Shown here: in pieces, positions 43,514 to 51,575 of the stretch
How positions within the stretch are numbered: position 1 is the first letter of the stretch
How the letters are laid out: each line of letters begins with the position of its first letter
Assembly: GCA_050305405.1 (NCBI GenBank)
Contig: JBNLFG010000004.1
Coordinates: 1 to 64,000 of the forward strand
Length of the DNA: 64,000 bases
Direction of reading: 5' to 3'
Origin: Desulfolinea sp050305405
GTDB taxonomy: Bacteria > Chloroflexota > Anaerolineae > Anaerolineales > Villigracilaceae
Position numbers and translations under genes: made by a program
The notes under the pieces: generated by a model
Databases searched by the model: none
What the model was told of the DNA's origin: nothing
Seen by the model: only the letters and a program-made list of their open reading frames with translations

Positions 43514-43987
43514 ATGCCAAAAGCAGAAGAAGTACTCGATCTTTATCAATTTCATAATCGTGTGATGCACTGGTTCATTGATGGGGTCACTCACGAAGAG
43601 AGCGTTTTACAACTCCCCTTCAAGCACAACTGTATGAACTGGATTCTCGGTCATATCGTCACTAATCGCAGCCACGTGCTGGAGGTCGTTGGTGCGGAAC
43701 ATGCCTGGCAAGATGAAGCCCGTAAACTTTATCATCAGGATACCCAACCCGTCACGCCGGAAAGCCCGGCAATCCAATTTGAGACGCTGGTTGAATATCT
43801 AGATGAAAGCGTGGGATTGCTTGAATCTGCGCTAGCAGGTAAGAGCGAAGCGTGGCTGGATGAAAATTTCACGAATTATCGTGGCGAAAACACCCGTTAC
43901 GAGCATGTGAAGAACTTCCATTGGCATGAAAGCTTTCATCTTGGGCAATTGGAAATCTTGAAAGCATTTATAGAATCGATGCGATAA
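43514..43987 (+). CDS. DinB-family protein
   Basis: A 157-residue four-helix bundle protein of the DinB/YfiT type. Metal-ligand histidines are visible in WILGHIVTNRSHVLEV and in the C-terminal WHESFHLGQLEIL. Family members bind Zn or Ni and include thiol transferases (mycothiol- or bacillithiol-dependent), but most are uncharacterised. Ribosome site TAGGAG lies seven bases before ATG 43514. The stop codon directly abuts the start of the YdcF-like gene, so they form a two-gene unit. Confidence 0.85.
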   Translation: MPKAEEVLDLYQFHNRVMHWFIDGVTHEESVLQLPFKHNCMNWILGHIVTNRSHVLEVVGAEHAWQDEARKLYHQDTQPVTPESPAIQFETLVEYLDESVGLLESALAGKSEAWLDENFTNYRGENTRYEHVKNFHWHESFHLGQLEILKAFIESMR

Positions 43988-44572
43988 ATGTGGATTATCG
44001 TTTCAATTGCCTTTGTTACGAGCATATTTATCGGTATAGGCTTCTTTCTGCAAAAGAAAAACCCTCCCAGTAACACCGCTGATACAGCTTTAGTTTTTGG
44101 AACGGGCTTGGCGTGGAAAGCAAAAGCAAGATGGGAACATGCAGCAAAGTTATTCCACGAAAAAAGAATAAAAAACATCATCATAAGCGGCGGTGTTCTT
44201 GTCCCAAACACTGAGTTTACTGAAGCTGAATTATTCCAAAAAGAGTTGATAAAGTTGGGGATTCCCTCTGAAAAGATATGGCTGGAAAATTGTGCGACAA
44301 ATGCAGCCGAAAATGTTGAGCTCGCAGTTCCCATCCTTCAAGAGCAGAACTTCTCATCCGTGGTACTCGTGATGTCTGACTTTGCCGGTCTTCGAGCACA
44401 TCTGACCGCGAAGAAAGCATGGCAAGATCACAATTATCAAATTTACAATAGCCACGCACCATCATCAGGTCATTGGTCACCTTGGATATGGTGGCTTTCA
44501 AAAGAAGGCTGGCATCTAACCCATTATGTTGTCGTTAGATTATTCCGATATGGATTACTTCGGTATCTTTAG
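43988..44572 (+). CDS. YdcF/SanA-like DUF218 membrane protein
   Basis: A 194-residue protein with one N-terminal membrane helix (about 2-17) and a DUF218 domain: ALVFGTGLAWKAKARWEHAAKLF, NIIISGGVLVPNTEFTEAEL, IWLENCATNAAENVELAVP and VLVMSDFAGLRAHLTAKKAW. Proteins of this family act at the envelope; SanA affects cell-wall barrier function and YdcF binds SAM. The start codon immediately follows the DinB stop. Composition is AT-rich, like the orphan at 42739. The exact role is not known. Confidence 0.8.
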   Translation: MWIIVSIAFVTSIFIGIGFFLQKKNPPSNTADTALVFGTGLAWKAKARWEHAAKLFHEKRIKNIIISGGVLVPNTEFTEAELFQKELIKLGIPSEKIWLENCATNAAENVELAVPILQEQNFSSVVLVMSDFAGLRAHLTAKKAWQDHNYQIYNSHAPSSGHWSPWIWWLSKEGWHLTHYVVVRLFRYGLLRYL

Positions 44573-44694
44573 TGTCCTTTAAACGACACACGCGCATCAT
44601 TCTCACTTTGGGATGCGCATCACCGCCCTCGCCCGGTCAATGCAGGAGCAGTTACTCAATCAGCCACACACCAATCGCACTCACTTAAACAAAA

Positions 44695-44720
44695 AACTCC
44701 CTAGGCAGGGAGTTTTTTGT
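44695..44720. terminator. Bidirectional terminator between ydcF-like and pilin genes
   Basis: AACTCCCT / AGGGAGTT with a four-base loop, preceded by a run of A and followed by TTTTTTGTTTTTTT. It can end transcription of the plus-strand YdcF-like gene and of the minus-strand pilin gene. Between 44573 and 44694 only a GCGCATC / GATGCGC hairpin (44592-44618) is seen. Confidence 0.8.
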
Positions 44721-44724
44721 TTTT

Positions 44725-44886
44725 TTATGGGACTGTATTCGAAAGCGTGCTATTCACTTCCGTAAACATATCACCGACTTGTGGACCGAGGACCTGAAGA
44801 ACAACCAGAACGATTACTGCTACAAGAACAAGAATTAATCCATATTCAACTAAACCTTGGCCTCGTTCGGAAAAAAAGCCTTTCAC
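44725..44886 (-). CDS. Flp/Fap-type (type IVb) prepilin
   Basis: A 53-residue ORF starting at GTG 44886, with a near-perfect ribosome site AAGGAGGT. The prepilin peptidase site is read in SERGQGLVEYG: cleavage after Gly, Glu at +5 and Tyr at +6, the Flp G/XXXXEY motif. It is followed by a hydrophobic stretch (LILVLVAVIVLVVLQVLG) and a short polar C-terminus. It would be processed by a TadV/PilD-like peptidase and assembled by a Tad secretion machine for adhesion or motility. None of the tad genes is in this window, so the pilin is encoded apart from its machinery. Confidence 0.85.
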   Translation of the reverse strand: MKGFFSERGQGLVEYGLILVLVAVIVLVVLQVLGPQVGDMFTEVNSTLSNTVP

Positions 44887-44962
44887 TGATTTCACCTCCT
44901 TCCAAAAAATCTAAAGAAATTTATGAATGATGATTTCAGTGTAGCGGATAAAAAAGCGAATG

Positions 44963-45631
44963 TCAATCGGCGTTTGCTTGCCCGTAATCGCAAATCTCTA
45001 ACAGAGGGCATTTTTCGCATGCCGGTTTGCGGGCTTTGCAAATCTCACGCCCTAAGCGGATGATGTTCAGATGCCCGGCATAATAGGTCTCTGGCGGAAA
45101 GACACTCTCCAAATAAGGGTGCGCCTGCTCCACGGTCATTTTTTCAGGGCGCAAGCCGAGACGCCCCGTGATGCGATAAATATGTGTATCAACCGGAAAA
45201 GCGGGCATCCCCAGTGAAAAAAGCAATACAATCGCCGCAGTTTTTGGCCCCACGCCGTTGAATTTTGTCAGCCAGGCGTGTGCCTCATCCAGCGGCATTT
45301 CCTTCAGAAACTCAATATCCAGTTCGCCGCGCTCTTCGGTGATTTGGCGCAACACCTTCTGGATACGCGGGCCCTTTTGATTCGCCAAGCCTGCCACGCG
45401 TACGGCTTCGATCACTTCGGCGGCAGGAGCATCACGCACTTCTTCCCATGTTGGGAAGGTTTCCCGCAGCTTGTCAAAGCCCCGATCTCGGTTCACATCA
45501 TTAGTGTTTTGCGACAGGATCGTCGAAACCAATTCGTCGATGGCGGGTAGCGGATTGCGCCAGATTGGTTCGCCGAATTTATCCATCAAGCGTTCATGTA
45601 CTTCGAGTGCTTTTGCTTTAATTTCATCCAT
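44963..45631 (-). CDS. nth: Endonuclease III (DNA glycosylase/AP lyase)
   Basis: A 222-residue base-excision-repair enzyme. The helix-hairpin-helix is FNGVGPKTAAIV with the catalytic Lys, followed by the catalytic Asp in FPVDTHIYR. The [4Fe-4S] cluster loop C-X6-C-X2-C-X5-C is complete (CKARKPACEKCPLLEIC). It removes oxidised pyrimidines from DNA and cleaves at abasic sites. The start overlaps the asparaginase stop by 8 bp, so it is the last gene of a four-gene operon with a histidine kinase, MBL-fold protein and asparaginase. The length is usual for Nth (about 210). Confidence 0.93.
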   Translation of the reverse strand: MDEIKAKALEVHERLMDKFGEPIWRNPLPAIDELVSTILSQNTNDVNRDRGFDKLRETFPTWEEVRDAPAAEVIEAVRVAGLANQKGPRIQKVLRQITEERGELDIEFLKEMPLDEAHAWLTKFNGVGPKTAAIVLLFSLGMPAFPVDTHIYRITGRLGLRPEKMTVEQAHPYLESVFPPETYYAGHLNIIRLGREICKARKPACEKCPLLEICDYGQANAD

Positions 45632-46673
45632 TTTCTTTTTCCAATTTGAAAATTGTGCGGGCCTCGCCCACTTTTAAATTTCGCCAATTATAGATGGTTC
45701 GCACGGGCGCGAACGTTGCCAATTCAGCGAGATCTGTCTCGTCCAGATAGCCTAATTGATGCAGGATTTCGATCATCACCGCCGCACGGACATTTCCATT
45801 CGGGTCGCCATCGGATATTTTTAGCGCGATCCCGACTCCTTTTGGGCTTGTCCCCGTCAAATTTGGCAGGATGCCCAAAGACTGGTATCCCTCCGCGCCC
45901 CCCTTGACGACGAATCTGCCACGCCCGACCTGCATAAGGCGCGTATCGAAGCGACCGAAGCCGCTCACATATTCGGGATGTGCCATCATCGCCGAAGTGA
46001 TTGTCTCACAAGCTTGCGCACGTTCTGCGGATAACTCGCGCGGGTCGCAGAGGCGGGCGTATCCGAGCGCGGCGTTGTAGAGGGGGATTGCAAAATTCGG
46101 CGCAGAGCAGCCATCGGTGCCAAGTTTGATTTTCTCAGGGGCGATTTCGCACATCTCGGCGAAAACTTCTAAAATATTTTGCTGAATGGGATGCGCGCGT
46201 TCGAGGTAAGTATCGAGAGGCAGACTGCGCATTTGGGCATATGCAAGCATCCCGCTGTGTTTGCCGGAACAATTATGGCGCAGGGGTGGAGGCTGCTTGC
46301 CTTCGGCGATGAGCCTTTCTGCGGTGGCCTGATCCATTGGCGGGTGAGCACCACATTGCAAATGAGATTCGTTCAGGCCAATCTTTTTCAGGATGCCACC
46401 CACTGTTTGGGCGTGCAGGTCGGTACCGCTATGTGAGGCACAGATCTGAGCTATTTCGTGCGGAAGCAAGTTGAATGCACGTGCGCCGCCCTCTTCAATA
46501 AAAGGTAAAGCCTGAAAGGGTTTCGCGGCGGAACGCAGGAAAGTCGTCAACTGTGGATTTCCAATCCAGGCGAGCAATTTGCCCGTTGAATCAACAACGG
46601 CCGCCGCTCCATAGTGAAGAGATTCGACCGTTGTACCGCGCGTGCGTTCCAAAAGGGGCGCGTAGTCTTTCAT
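45624..46673 (-). CDS. L-asparaginase II-family protein (PF06089 type)
   Basis: A 349-residue protein of the asparaginase family typified by Rhizobium etli AnsA, which is distinct from the E. coli enzymes. Conserved features include ERTRGTTVESLHYGAAAVVD near the start, RSAAKPFQALPF, ICASHSGTDLH, HNCSGKHSGMLAY and KLGTDGCSAPNFA. The Ser-Lys pairs in SAAK and CSGKHSG are the likely catalytic residues of this type. It hydrolyses asparagine to aspartate and ammonia in the cytoplasm. It starts 3 bp after the MBL-fold stop and overlaps nth. No membrane or signal segment is present. Confidence 0.9.
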   Translation of the reverse strand: MKDYAPLLERTRGTTVESLHYGAAAVVDSTGKLLAWIGNPQLTTFLRSAAKPFQALPFIEEGGARAFNLLPHEIAQICASHSGTDLHAQTVGGILKKIGLNESHLQCGAHPPMDQATAERLIAEGKQPPPLRHNCSGKHSGMLAYAQMRSLPLDTYLERAHPIQQNILEVFAEMCEIAPEKIKLGTDGCSAPNFAIPLYNAALGYARLCDPRELSAERAQACETITSAMMAHPEYVSGFGRFDTRLMQVGRGRFVVKGGAEGYQSLGILPNLTGTSPKGVGIALKISDGDPNGNVRAAVMIEILHQLGYLDETDLAELATFAPVRTIYNWRNLKVGEARTIFKLEKENG

Positions 46674-46676
46674 GGA

Positions 46677-47531
46677 TTATTCTTCGTCAAGCGAGTCGCT
46701 CAAGTAGTGCCGTGTGTAGTATGCCGCTAATCCGTGACGCAAGCGATGGGTGAAAAGTTCACGTTCCGAAGCGAGGAAACGCAGCGGCTCAAGCAATTTT
46801 GGAATGAGTTTCTCGGTGGCCGTAACATCGGCACCTCTTTGTGCCAATTTTTCGAGGGCTTTGTGCGTTTGAATCAGAAGGTCGCGTTGTTTTTCGATCG
46901 TGGAGCTTGCACAAGTACCGCCGCGCCCACTGACAATAGTATAGCCTTTATATTCTTCGCCCATGAGCAGCTCAAGGTCTGCGAGCCATTGTGGAATATC
47001 TGATTTTTCAAAGAAGGGCGGCTGGTTTTTAAGGACAGCATCGCCGACAAAGACGATCTTTTCATCAGGCAGGACAACCCAAATCGCGCCTTCATCTGAA
47101 CCGGGGTGATGCTCAAGATAAAGGGGGGCGTCATCCCAGAAAAGGCTCATTTTTTTGGTAAAGGTGAGTTGGGGAGGCGACCAACGAACATTGCCAAGAT
47201 TCGGGAGACTCTCCCAAACAGCGCCAGTCGGCTGACCTGGATTTCTGAAGATGCCCGGACGATTGCGGAAGTATTCATCCGTATTCGCGTGGACGAGAAC
47301 AGGACAATCCATAGCGCGTGATCCGATCACGCGATCTACATTGGTATCAAGATTGATGAGCAAGCGCTCATATCCACTTTCAAGATCAAGCAGATCGGCA
47401 CGCCAGGTGCGTCCATCTTCAGGAATAGGGGGCGCATCAATATAGATCAATCCCTGCGGCAGATTAATGGCTGCCAAAGTCACCCCTATGTATTTATCTT
47501 CAATATGAATATTTTCTCTGAGAGATTGCAT
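46677..47531 (-). CDS. MBL-fold hydrolase-like protein with degenerate metal site
   Basis: A 284-residue protein with the metallo-beta-lactamase fold order: strands LIYIDAPPIPED, then the active-site turn, then HHPGSDEGAIWVVLPDEKIVFVGDAV (motifs 3 and 4 with His and Asp). The canonical HxHxDH is replaced by NLDTNVDRVIG, so the first three metal ligands are missing. It may be a non-metallo or pseudoenzyme member, or bind metal differently. It starts directly after the histidine kinase stop, before asparaginase. Its role within the operon is not evident. Confidence 0.75.
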   Translation of the reverse strand: MQSLRENIHIEDKYIGVTLAAINLPQGLIYIDAPPIPEDGRTWRADLLDLESGYERLLINLDTNVDRVIGSRAMDCPVLVHANTDEYFRNRPGIFRNPGQPTGAVWESLPNLGNVRWSPPQLTFTKKMSLFWDDAPLYLEHHPGSDEGAIWVVLPDEKIVFVGDAVLKNQPPFFEKSDIPQWLADLELLMGEEYKGYTIVSGRGGTCASSTIEKQRDLLIQTHKALEKLAQRGADVTATEKLIPKLLEPLRFLASERELFTHRLRHGLAAYYTRHYLSDSLDEE

Positions 47532-49622
47532 TTAAGCGATTTCCTCTTTTTGTTTTTTCGTTGAGATCGGTACAGTTAAATTAAAACGTGTGCCCTGTTC
47601 GTGGTTATCATCGACCCAGATCGAGCCTCCGTGCCCATCAATTGCAAGTCGGCAAAAAGCAAGCCCAACTCCCAAACCAGAGACGCTTTCTTTGCCTTTA
47701 ACACGCGCAAATTTTTCAAAAATAAGTTGACGATTTTCAGGAGCAATGCCAACGCCATTATCAGCAACCCAGAATTGCACCCATTCACTATCCAGTTTTG
47801 CGCCGATTTCCAACTTTCCATCGACAGGCGTAAATTTGGATGCGTTCTCCAGCAAGTTAATCAGTACACGCCGGATCATATCGTCATCGACCCAGACATG
47901 AGGCAGGTCATTCGCCAACAGAGCGCTGACTTCCTGTTTACGTGGTTCCGTGCTATGTAAAACCGCCCTGATCGCATCATTAACCAAGATTGCTGGCTCA
48001 ACATTTTTCTGCGTAACAATATCTTGCCCGGCTTCAAGGCGACTGACATCCAGCAAAGAAGAAACCAAACGCTGAACGCGCATAGCAGAACTACTCGCAA
48101 TCTTCAGCAGCATCTGCGTGCTATCCTCATCCTGAATGCTGCTCACACCTTCCAACATCCCCAAACTTGAAAGCACATTCGCCAGCGGAGAGCGCAAATC
48201 ATGATAAATCATCGAGGTTAAATCATCGCGTAACCGGTCGAGTTCTTTGCGCTCGCTAATATCGCGGAAGGTCCATTGCAGCGCATCTTCGTCTTCAAGT
48301 TCAATACTGCGCACATATACTTCGACGGGAATTGCAGTTACATCTTTTGTATACAAATTGGATTCGTATTTATACACCTGCTTATCGCGCAGATAATCAA
48401 AATCTACGCCCAGATTACCAGCGTTTAGATCGTGCAGTTGGCCGATAGACAATTGCCGAAATGCATCCGAATCATAGCCACTAAGAGAGAGAGCTTTTCG
48501 ATTTGCTTCGAGGATATTGCCGTCCCAATCGCTGATTAAGATCGGATCAATGCTATCGTTGAACAATTCGTAGTAGCGCTTTTGGGTTTCTTCAACACGC
48601 TCGAAAAGCTGTGCATTCTGGATCGTCGTGCCAGCCAAACTGCCGATACCGGTCATCACCAGCAGGGCATCAGGATCAAAAACGCCCGAAATTGGATTGA
48701 TCGCTTGCATCACGCCAATAATCTTGCCCTGCGCCTGAATCGGGGCGATGGCAATAGCGTTTGAATCAAAACCGTCAAAAAAGCTGCGGCTCGCAAATGG
48801 ATTCTCATCTTTAATGGCAGGGATAACTATCCCACGGCCCTCTTTGACCACTTTACCAATCAGCCCCTCACCGGCAGGAACACGCTTATCTAAAACGCTG
48901 CCTGCGTTTTTGCCTGTCGCTGCACGATAAACAAAATCTCCACTGGGCTGTTCCTGAAGAGCCAAGGCAACCGTTTCAACTTGTAATGCTTGAATGGTCT
49001 GATTAAGAATGCGTTGGAAAACATCGTGCATTTGCAGCGAGGCGTTAATCGTTATCGCTCCATCTGCAAGCGCCGTCATCACGCGTGCCTGACGCTGACT
49101 CTCGGTATACAAGCGTGCATTCAAGATCGCCACCCCTGCCTGATCGGCAATCGCTTGCATCAATTCGAGATGGCCGCGATCAAACGCATTCGGGACAGAG
49201 TGGACTAAAGTCAAGACCCCTACGATCTTCTCGCGTGCCAGCAAGGGCACACAAATAGCCGCTTTCGCCCCGCTTTTCTGCACCGCATCATCAGGGCGGC
49301 GTAACCAGCGCTGGTCCAGGCTCGTATCGGGCACGAGCGCAGCCTTACGGTTGCGTACCACCCATCCAGCCAGACCACGCTCAACAGTCACGCGCAGTTG
49401 CTGCGTCGTATCCCCTTGAATTCGGCGTCCATGCACGATGATTGAATCGAGCGGTTTACCGTTATCATCCATCACCACAATACTGCCACGCTCGCCGCCA
49501 ACATTATCAATTGCAGCATAAAGCACACGCTGCAAAACGGTTCGCAGGTCTAACGCGGTGGCAACCTCGCGGCTAACATGATAGAGTAATTCAAGCAGGG
49601 ATTGAGTCTGATCGTTTATCAT
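47532..49622 (-). CDS. GAF-GAF-PAS hybrid sensor histidine kinase
   Basis: The start chosen is ATG 49622 (MINDQTQSLLELL), giving 696 residues. There are two GAF domains (about 15-160 and 190-330), a PAS domain (about 345-460), then HisKA with H-box MIYHDLRSPLANVL and HATPase with N box LINLLENASKF, G1 VADNGVGI and G2 VSGLGVGLAF. There is no receiver domain and no membrane segment, so it is a cytoplasmic orphan sensor. A phytochrome-like photosensory Cys is not evident. It heads the operon with MBL-fold, asparaginase and nth genes. Architecture resembles the shorter kinase at 9472. Confidence 0.9.
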   Translation of the reverse strand: MINDQTQSLLELLYHVSREVATALDLRTVLQRVLYAAIDNVGGERGSIVVMDDNGKPLDSIIVHGRRIQGDTTQQLRVTVERGLAGWVVRNRKAALVPDTSLDQRWLRRPDDAVQKSGAKAAICVPLLAREKIVGVLTLVHSVPNAFDRGHLELMQAIADQAGVAILNARLYTESQRQARVMTALADGAITINASLQMHDVFQRILNQTIQALQVETVALALQEQPSGDFVYRAATGKNAGSVLDKRVPAGEGLIGKVVKEGRGIVIPAIKDENPFASRSFFDGFDSNAIAIAPIQAQGKIIGVMQAINPISGVFDPDALLVMTGIGSLAGTTIQNAQLFERVEETQKRYYELFNDSIDPILISDWDGNILEANRKALSLSGYDSDAFRQLSIGQLHDLNAGNLGVDFDYLRDKQVYKYESNLYTKDVTAIPVEVYVRSIELEDEDALQWTFRDISERKELDRLRDDLTSMIYHDLRSPLANVLSSLGMLEGVSSIQDEDSTQMLLKIASSSAMRVQRLVSSLLDVSRLEAGQDIVTQKNVEPAILVNDAIRAVLHSTEPRKQEVSALLANDLPHVWVDDDMIRRVLINLLENASKFTPVDGKLEIGAKLDSEWVQFWVADNGVGIAPENRQLIFEKFARVKGKESVSGLGVGLAFCRLAIDGHGGSIWVDDNHEQGTRFNLTVPISTKKQKEEIA

Positions 49623-49715
49623 AAGTTTCTCTGTAAAAGTATAGCACAAGACACCAAACTCGCTTTAAGGTAGAGTAGAATTGATCCAATAAAAAATACT
49701 AGGAATAGGTGCAAA

Positions 49716-50396
49716 ATGGAACTTGACCTGCAAAAGATCAAAGCCATCTGTTTTGATGTGGATGGCACCCTCAGCGACACAGATGACCAATACGTTCTTA
49801 AATTTGAACGCTTCTTTCGTCCCTTCAAGTTTCTCTTCAAAAATCAGGATGCGCATCATGCCGCACGCCGATTTGTGATGTGGAGCGAAGCGCCGGGCAA
49901 TCTGCTTTTGGGGATACCGGACACGCTCGGACTTGACGATGAACTTGCTTCCCTTGCCGATTGGGCTACCCGTCATCGGCCACCACCGTTAAAACACTTC
50001 ATCCTGATTGAGGGCGTTAAAGAAATGCTGACGGCCCTGCATGGGAAATACCCCATGGCAGTTGTCACCGCGCGTGGAGAAGAGGGCACGATGCAGTTCC
50101 TCAAACAATACGATCTGCTCCCCTTCTTCGACGTAGTCGTCACAGCACTAACCGCCGAACATACCAAACCCTACCCCGATCCGATTCTCCACGCAGCGCA
50201 GGTGATGGGCATCCCGCCCGAAAACTGCCTGATGGTCGGCGACACGACCGTCGATATGCGTGCAGGCAAAGCTGCGGGTACACAAACTGTCGGCGTCTTG
50301 TGCGGCTTTGGCGAGGAAGCCGAGCTACGCAAATATGGCGCTGATATCATTCTGGAAACAACCGCCCGTCTCGACAAGGTCTTGCTGGGAGAATAA
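49716..50396 (+). CDS. HAD-family phosphatase (phosphoglycolate phosphatase-like)
   Basis: A 226-residue HAD hydrolase. Motif I is CFDVDGTLSDTDD (nucleophile and acid Asp), motif II VTARGEEGT, motif III Lys in HTKPYPDP, and motif IV MVGDTTVDMRAGKAAG. A helical cap (about residues 20-90) gives substrate specificity. Likely activity is phosphomonoester hydrolysis on phosphoglycolate, sugar phosphates or nucleotides, or pyrophosphatase (PpaX-like). It is transcribed divergently from the histidine kinase operon. It is followed by a palindromic terminator. Confidence 0.87.
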   Translation: MELDLQKIKAICFDVDGTLSDTDDQYVLKFERFFRPFKFLFKNQDAHHAARRFVMWSEAPGNLLLGIPDTLGLDDELASLADWATRHRPPPLKHFILIEGVKEMLTALHGKYPMAVVTARGEEGTMQFLKQYDLLPFFDVVVTALTAEHTKPYPDPILHAAQVMGIPPENCLMVGDTTVDMRAGKAAGTQTVGVLCGFGEEAELRKYGADIILETTARLDKVLLGE

Positions 50397-50490
50397 CTTT
50401 TCTGTGCCACAAAAGAAAACAGCCCCGTGGAATCAACGTCTCTTCCGTCTCAAATAATTAAAATACATCCAATATTCAGTATATTAAACG

Positions 50491-50520
50491 AAGTAGGGCA
50501 GCCATTTGGCTGCCCTACTT
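50491..50520. terminator. Perfect palindromic terminator between HAD and secreted-protein genes
   Basis: AAGTAGGGCAGCCA / TGGCTGCCCTACTT around a short T centre, between convergent genes. T tracts are weak on either side; it is placed to serve both. Confidence 0.65.
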
Positions 50521-50550
50521 CTATCAAGGGAGAATGTTGTTTGTTAGAGA

Positions 50551-51045
50551 TTAGCGTCCACCGCGCCGACCACGTGTCCCGGCGTTCGATCCGGAATAGA
50601 GGTTGAGGGTGGGATCACTCACACAAGTCCCGTCGCAGGTACCATCCTTAAGTTGGGATTGGATTCCAAGGTTGGTATTGAGTTGGGTCTGCGGCACCAA
50701 ACCATCTGCTGCTGCGGCTTCGGCTGCGGCTGCTTTGACGCTGGCAAAAAGTTCAGGCCAGGTTTCGGCTGTGTAGCCCATCGAGATGGCGATATCGTAG
50801 AAGGTTTCTCCAGAAGCGAGGCGATCTGCCACGACAGCGGGATCAAGCCCAAGGGCGGAGGCGACTGCATCGGTCATATAGCTGGAGAGAATGCTGGTTC
50901 CATTCGCACCGGCTGCGCCGTTGCCACCATTGCCGCCGTTACCGGGGCCTTTGCCCGCATCTTCCATTGCATAGGCACTTCCTACGCCACCAAATACGGC
51001 TACTAACATCGCTACTGCGAAAACTGCTATTAAAGTCTTTTTCAT
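50551..51045 (-). CDS. Secreted protein with a helical repeat-like domain
   Basis: The start chosen is ATG 51045 (MKKTLIAVFAVAM) after an AAAAGGAG ribosome site, giving 164 residues. A Sec signal peptide ends near GVGSAYA, followed by a Gly/Asn-rich linker (GNGGNGGNG). The body MTDAVASALGLDPAVVADRL and ETFYDIAISMGYTAE has a helix-turn-helix pattern. It is reminiscent of the short helical modules in the C-terminus of the protein at 32027. A Cys pair CDGTC and an Arg/Gly-rich tail (TRGRRGGR) finish it. Function is unknown. It is divergent from the valS T-box unit. Confidence 0.7.
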   Translation of the reverse strand: MKKTLIAVFAVAMLVAVFGGVGSAYAMEDAGKGPGNGGNGGNGAAGANGTSILSSYMTDAVASALGLDPAVVADRLASGETFYDIAISMGYTAETWPELFASVKAAAAEAAAADGLVPQTQLNTNLGIQSQLKDGTCDGTCVSDPTLNLYSGSNAGTRGRRGGR

Positions 51046-51122
51046 TTTGTTGCTCCTTTTTATGTCGTCACAAGCACTTGCCTGTGTTGATGCTCCTATA
51101 ATAGTTGCCTTGTGTAAAGTAT

Positions 51123-51134
51123 TTGTGTACACAA
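51123..51134. promoter_or_regulatory. TTGTGTACACAA palindrome
   Basis: Perfect 12-bp palindrome between the secreted-protein gene (minus) and the valS promoter (plus). Related half sites TTGTGTAAAG and ACAATGTAAAG lie next to it. Possible operator, no regulator known. Confidence 0.4.
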
Positions 51135-51169
51135 TGTAAAGGGTTATTAAAGTTCCTGAATTTTATAGC

Positions 51170-51198
51170 TTGACTTGCCCCTGCCAAATCTGTATAAT
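51170..51198 (+). promoter_or_regulatory. sigma70-type promoter of the valS T-box leader
   Basis: TTGACT (51170-51175) and TATAAT (51193-51198) with a 17-bp spacer, an almost perfect match. Transcription would begin near 51205 at the start of the T-box leader. Confidence 0.8.
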
Positions 51199-51204
51199 CG
51201 GCAA

Positions 51205-51468
51205 AACATGGGAAGAGTACGTTGGTGAAGCCCTGCCAGAGACGGAATGCCTTGGCTGCAAGCATCCACAGAAGTTCACCGCTGAATGTCGCCCAGATGA
51301 ATTGCCGAAGAACGCTCATGACTGAGTTAGTAGAACGGCACGGGAGCGCCCGCTACAGCGCAGACCGATGATGGTCGGTCACAAAGAGCGCCTTTGTTAA
51401 AAAGGCGAATCGAGGTGGTACCGCGGAGTTCGTCTTCGTCCTCATGCAGGATGAAGGCGTTTTTGTTT
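51205..51468 (+). ncRNA. T-box riboswitch controlling valS
   Basis: The diagnostic T-box AGGTGGTACCGCGG is at 51413-51426, followed by a terminator stem CTTCGTCCT / AGGATGAAG with a run of T (51434-51468). Upstream, a stem I region with AGAGAC and GCTGAATGTC is seen. GTC at 51288-51290 is a tentative valine specifier codon. Uncharged tRNA-Val would pair there and favour the antiterminator, raising valS expression when valine is short. Confidence 0.88.
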
Positions 51469-51575
51469 TAACTCACCACAGAGCACACCGAGCGCGCGGA
51501 GAAAAGCCTTTTAAAAAACTCTGTGAGCTTCGTGCTCTCTGTGGTAAATCAGCAATTATTTTTAGGAGCAATCTC

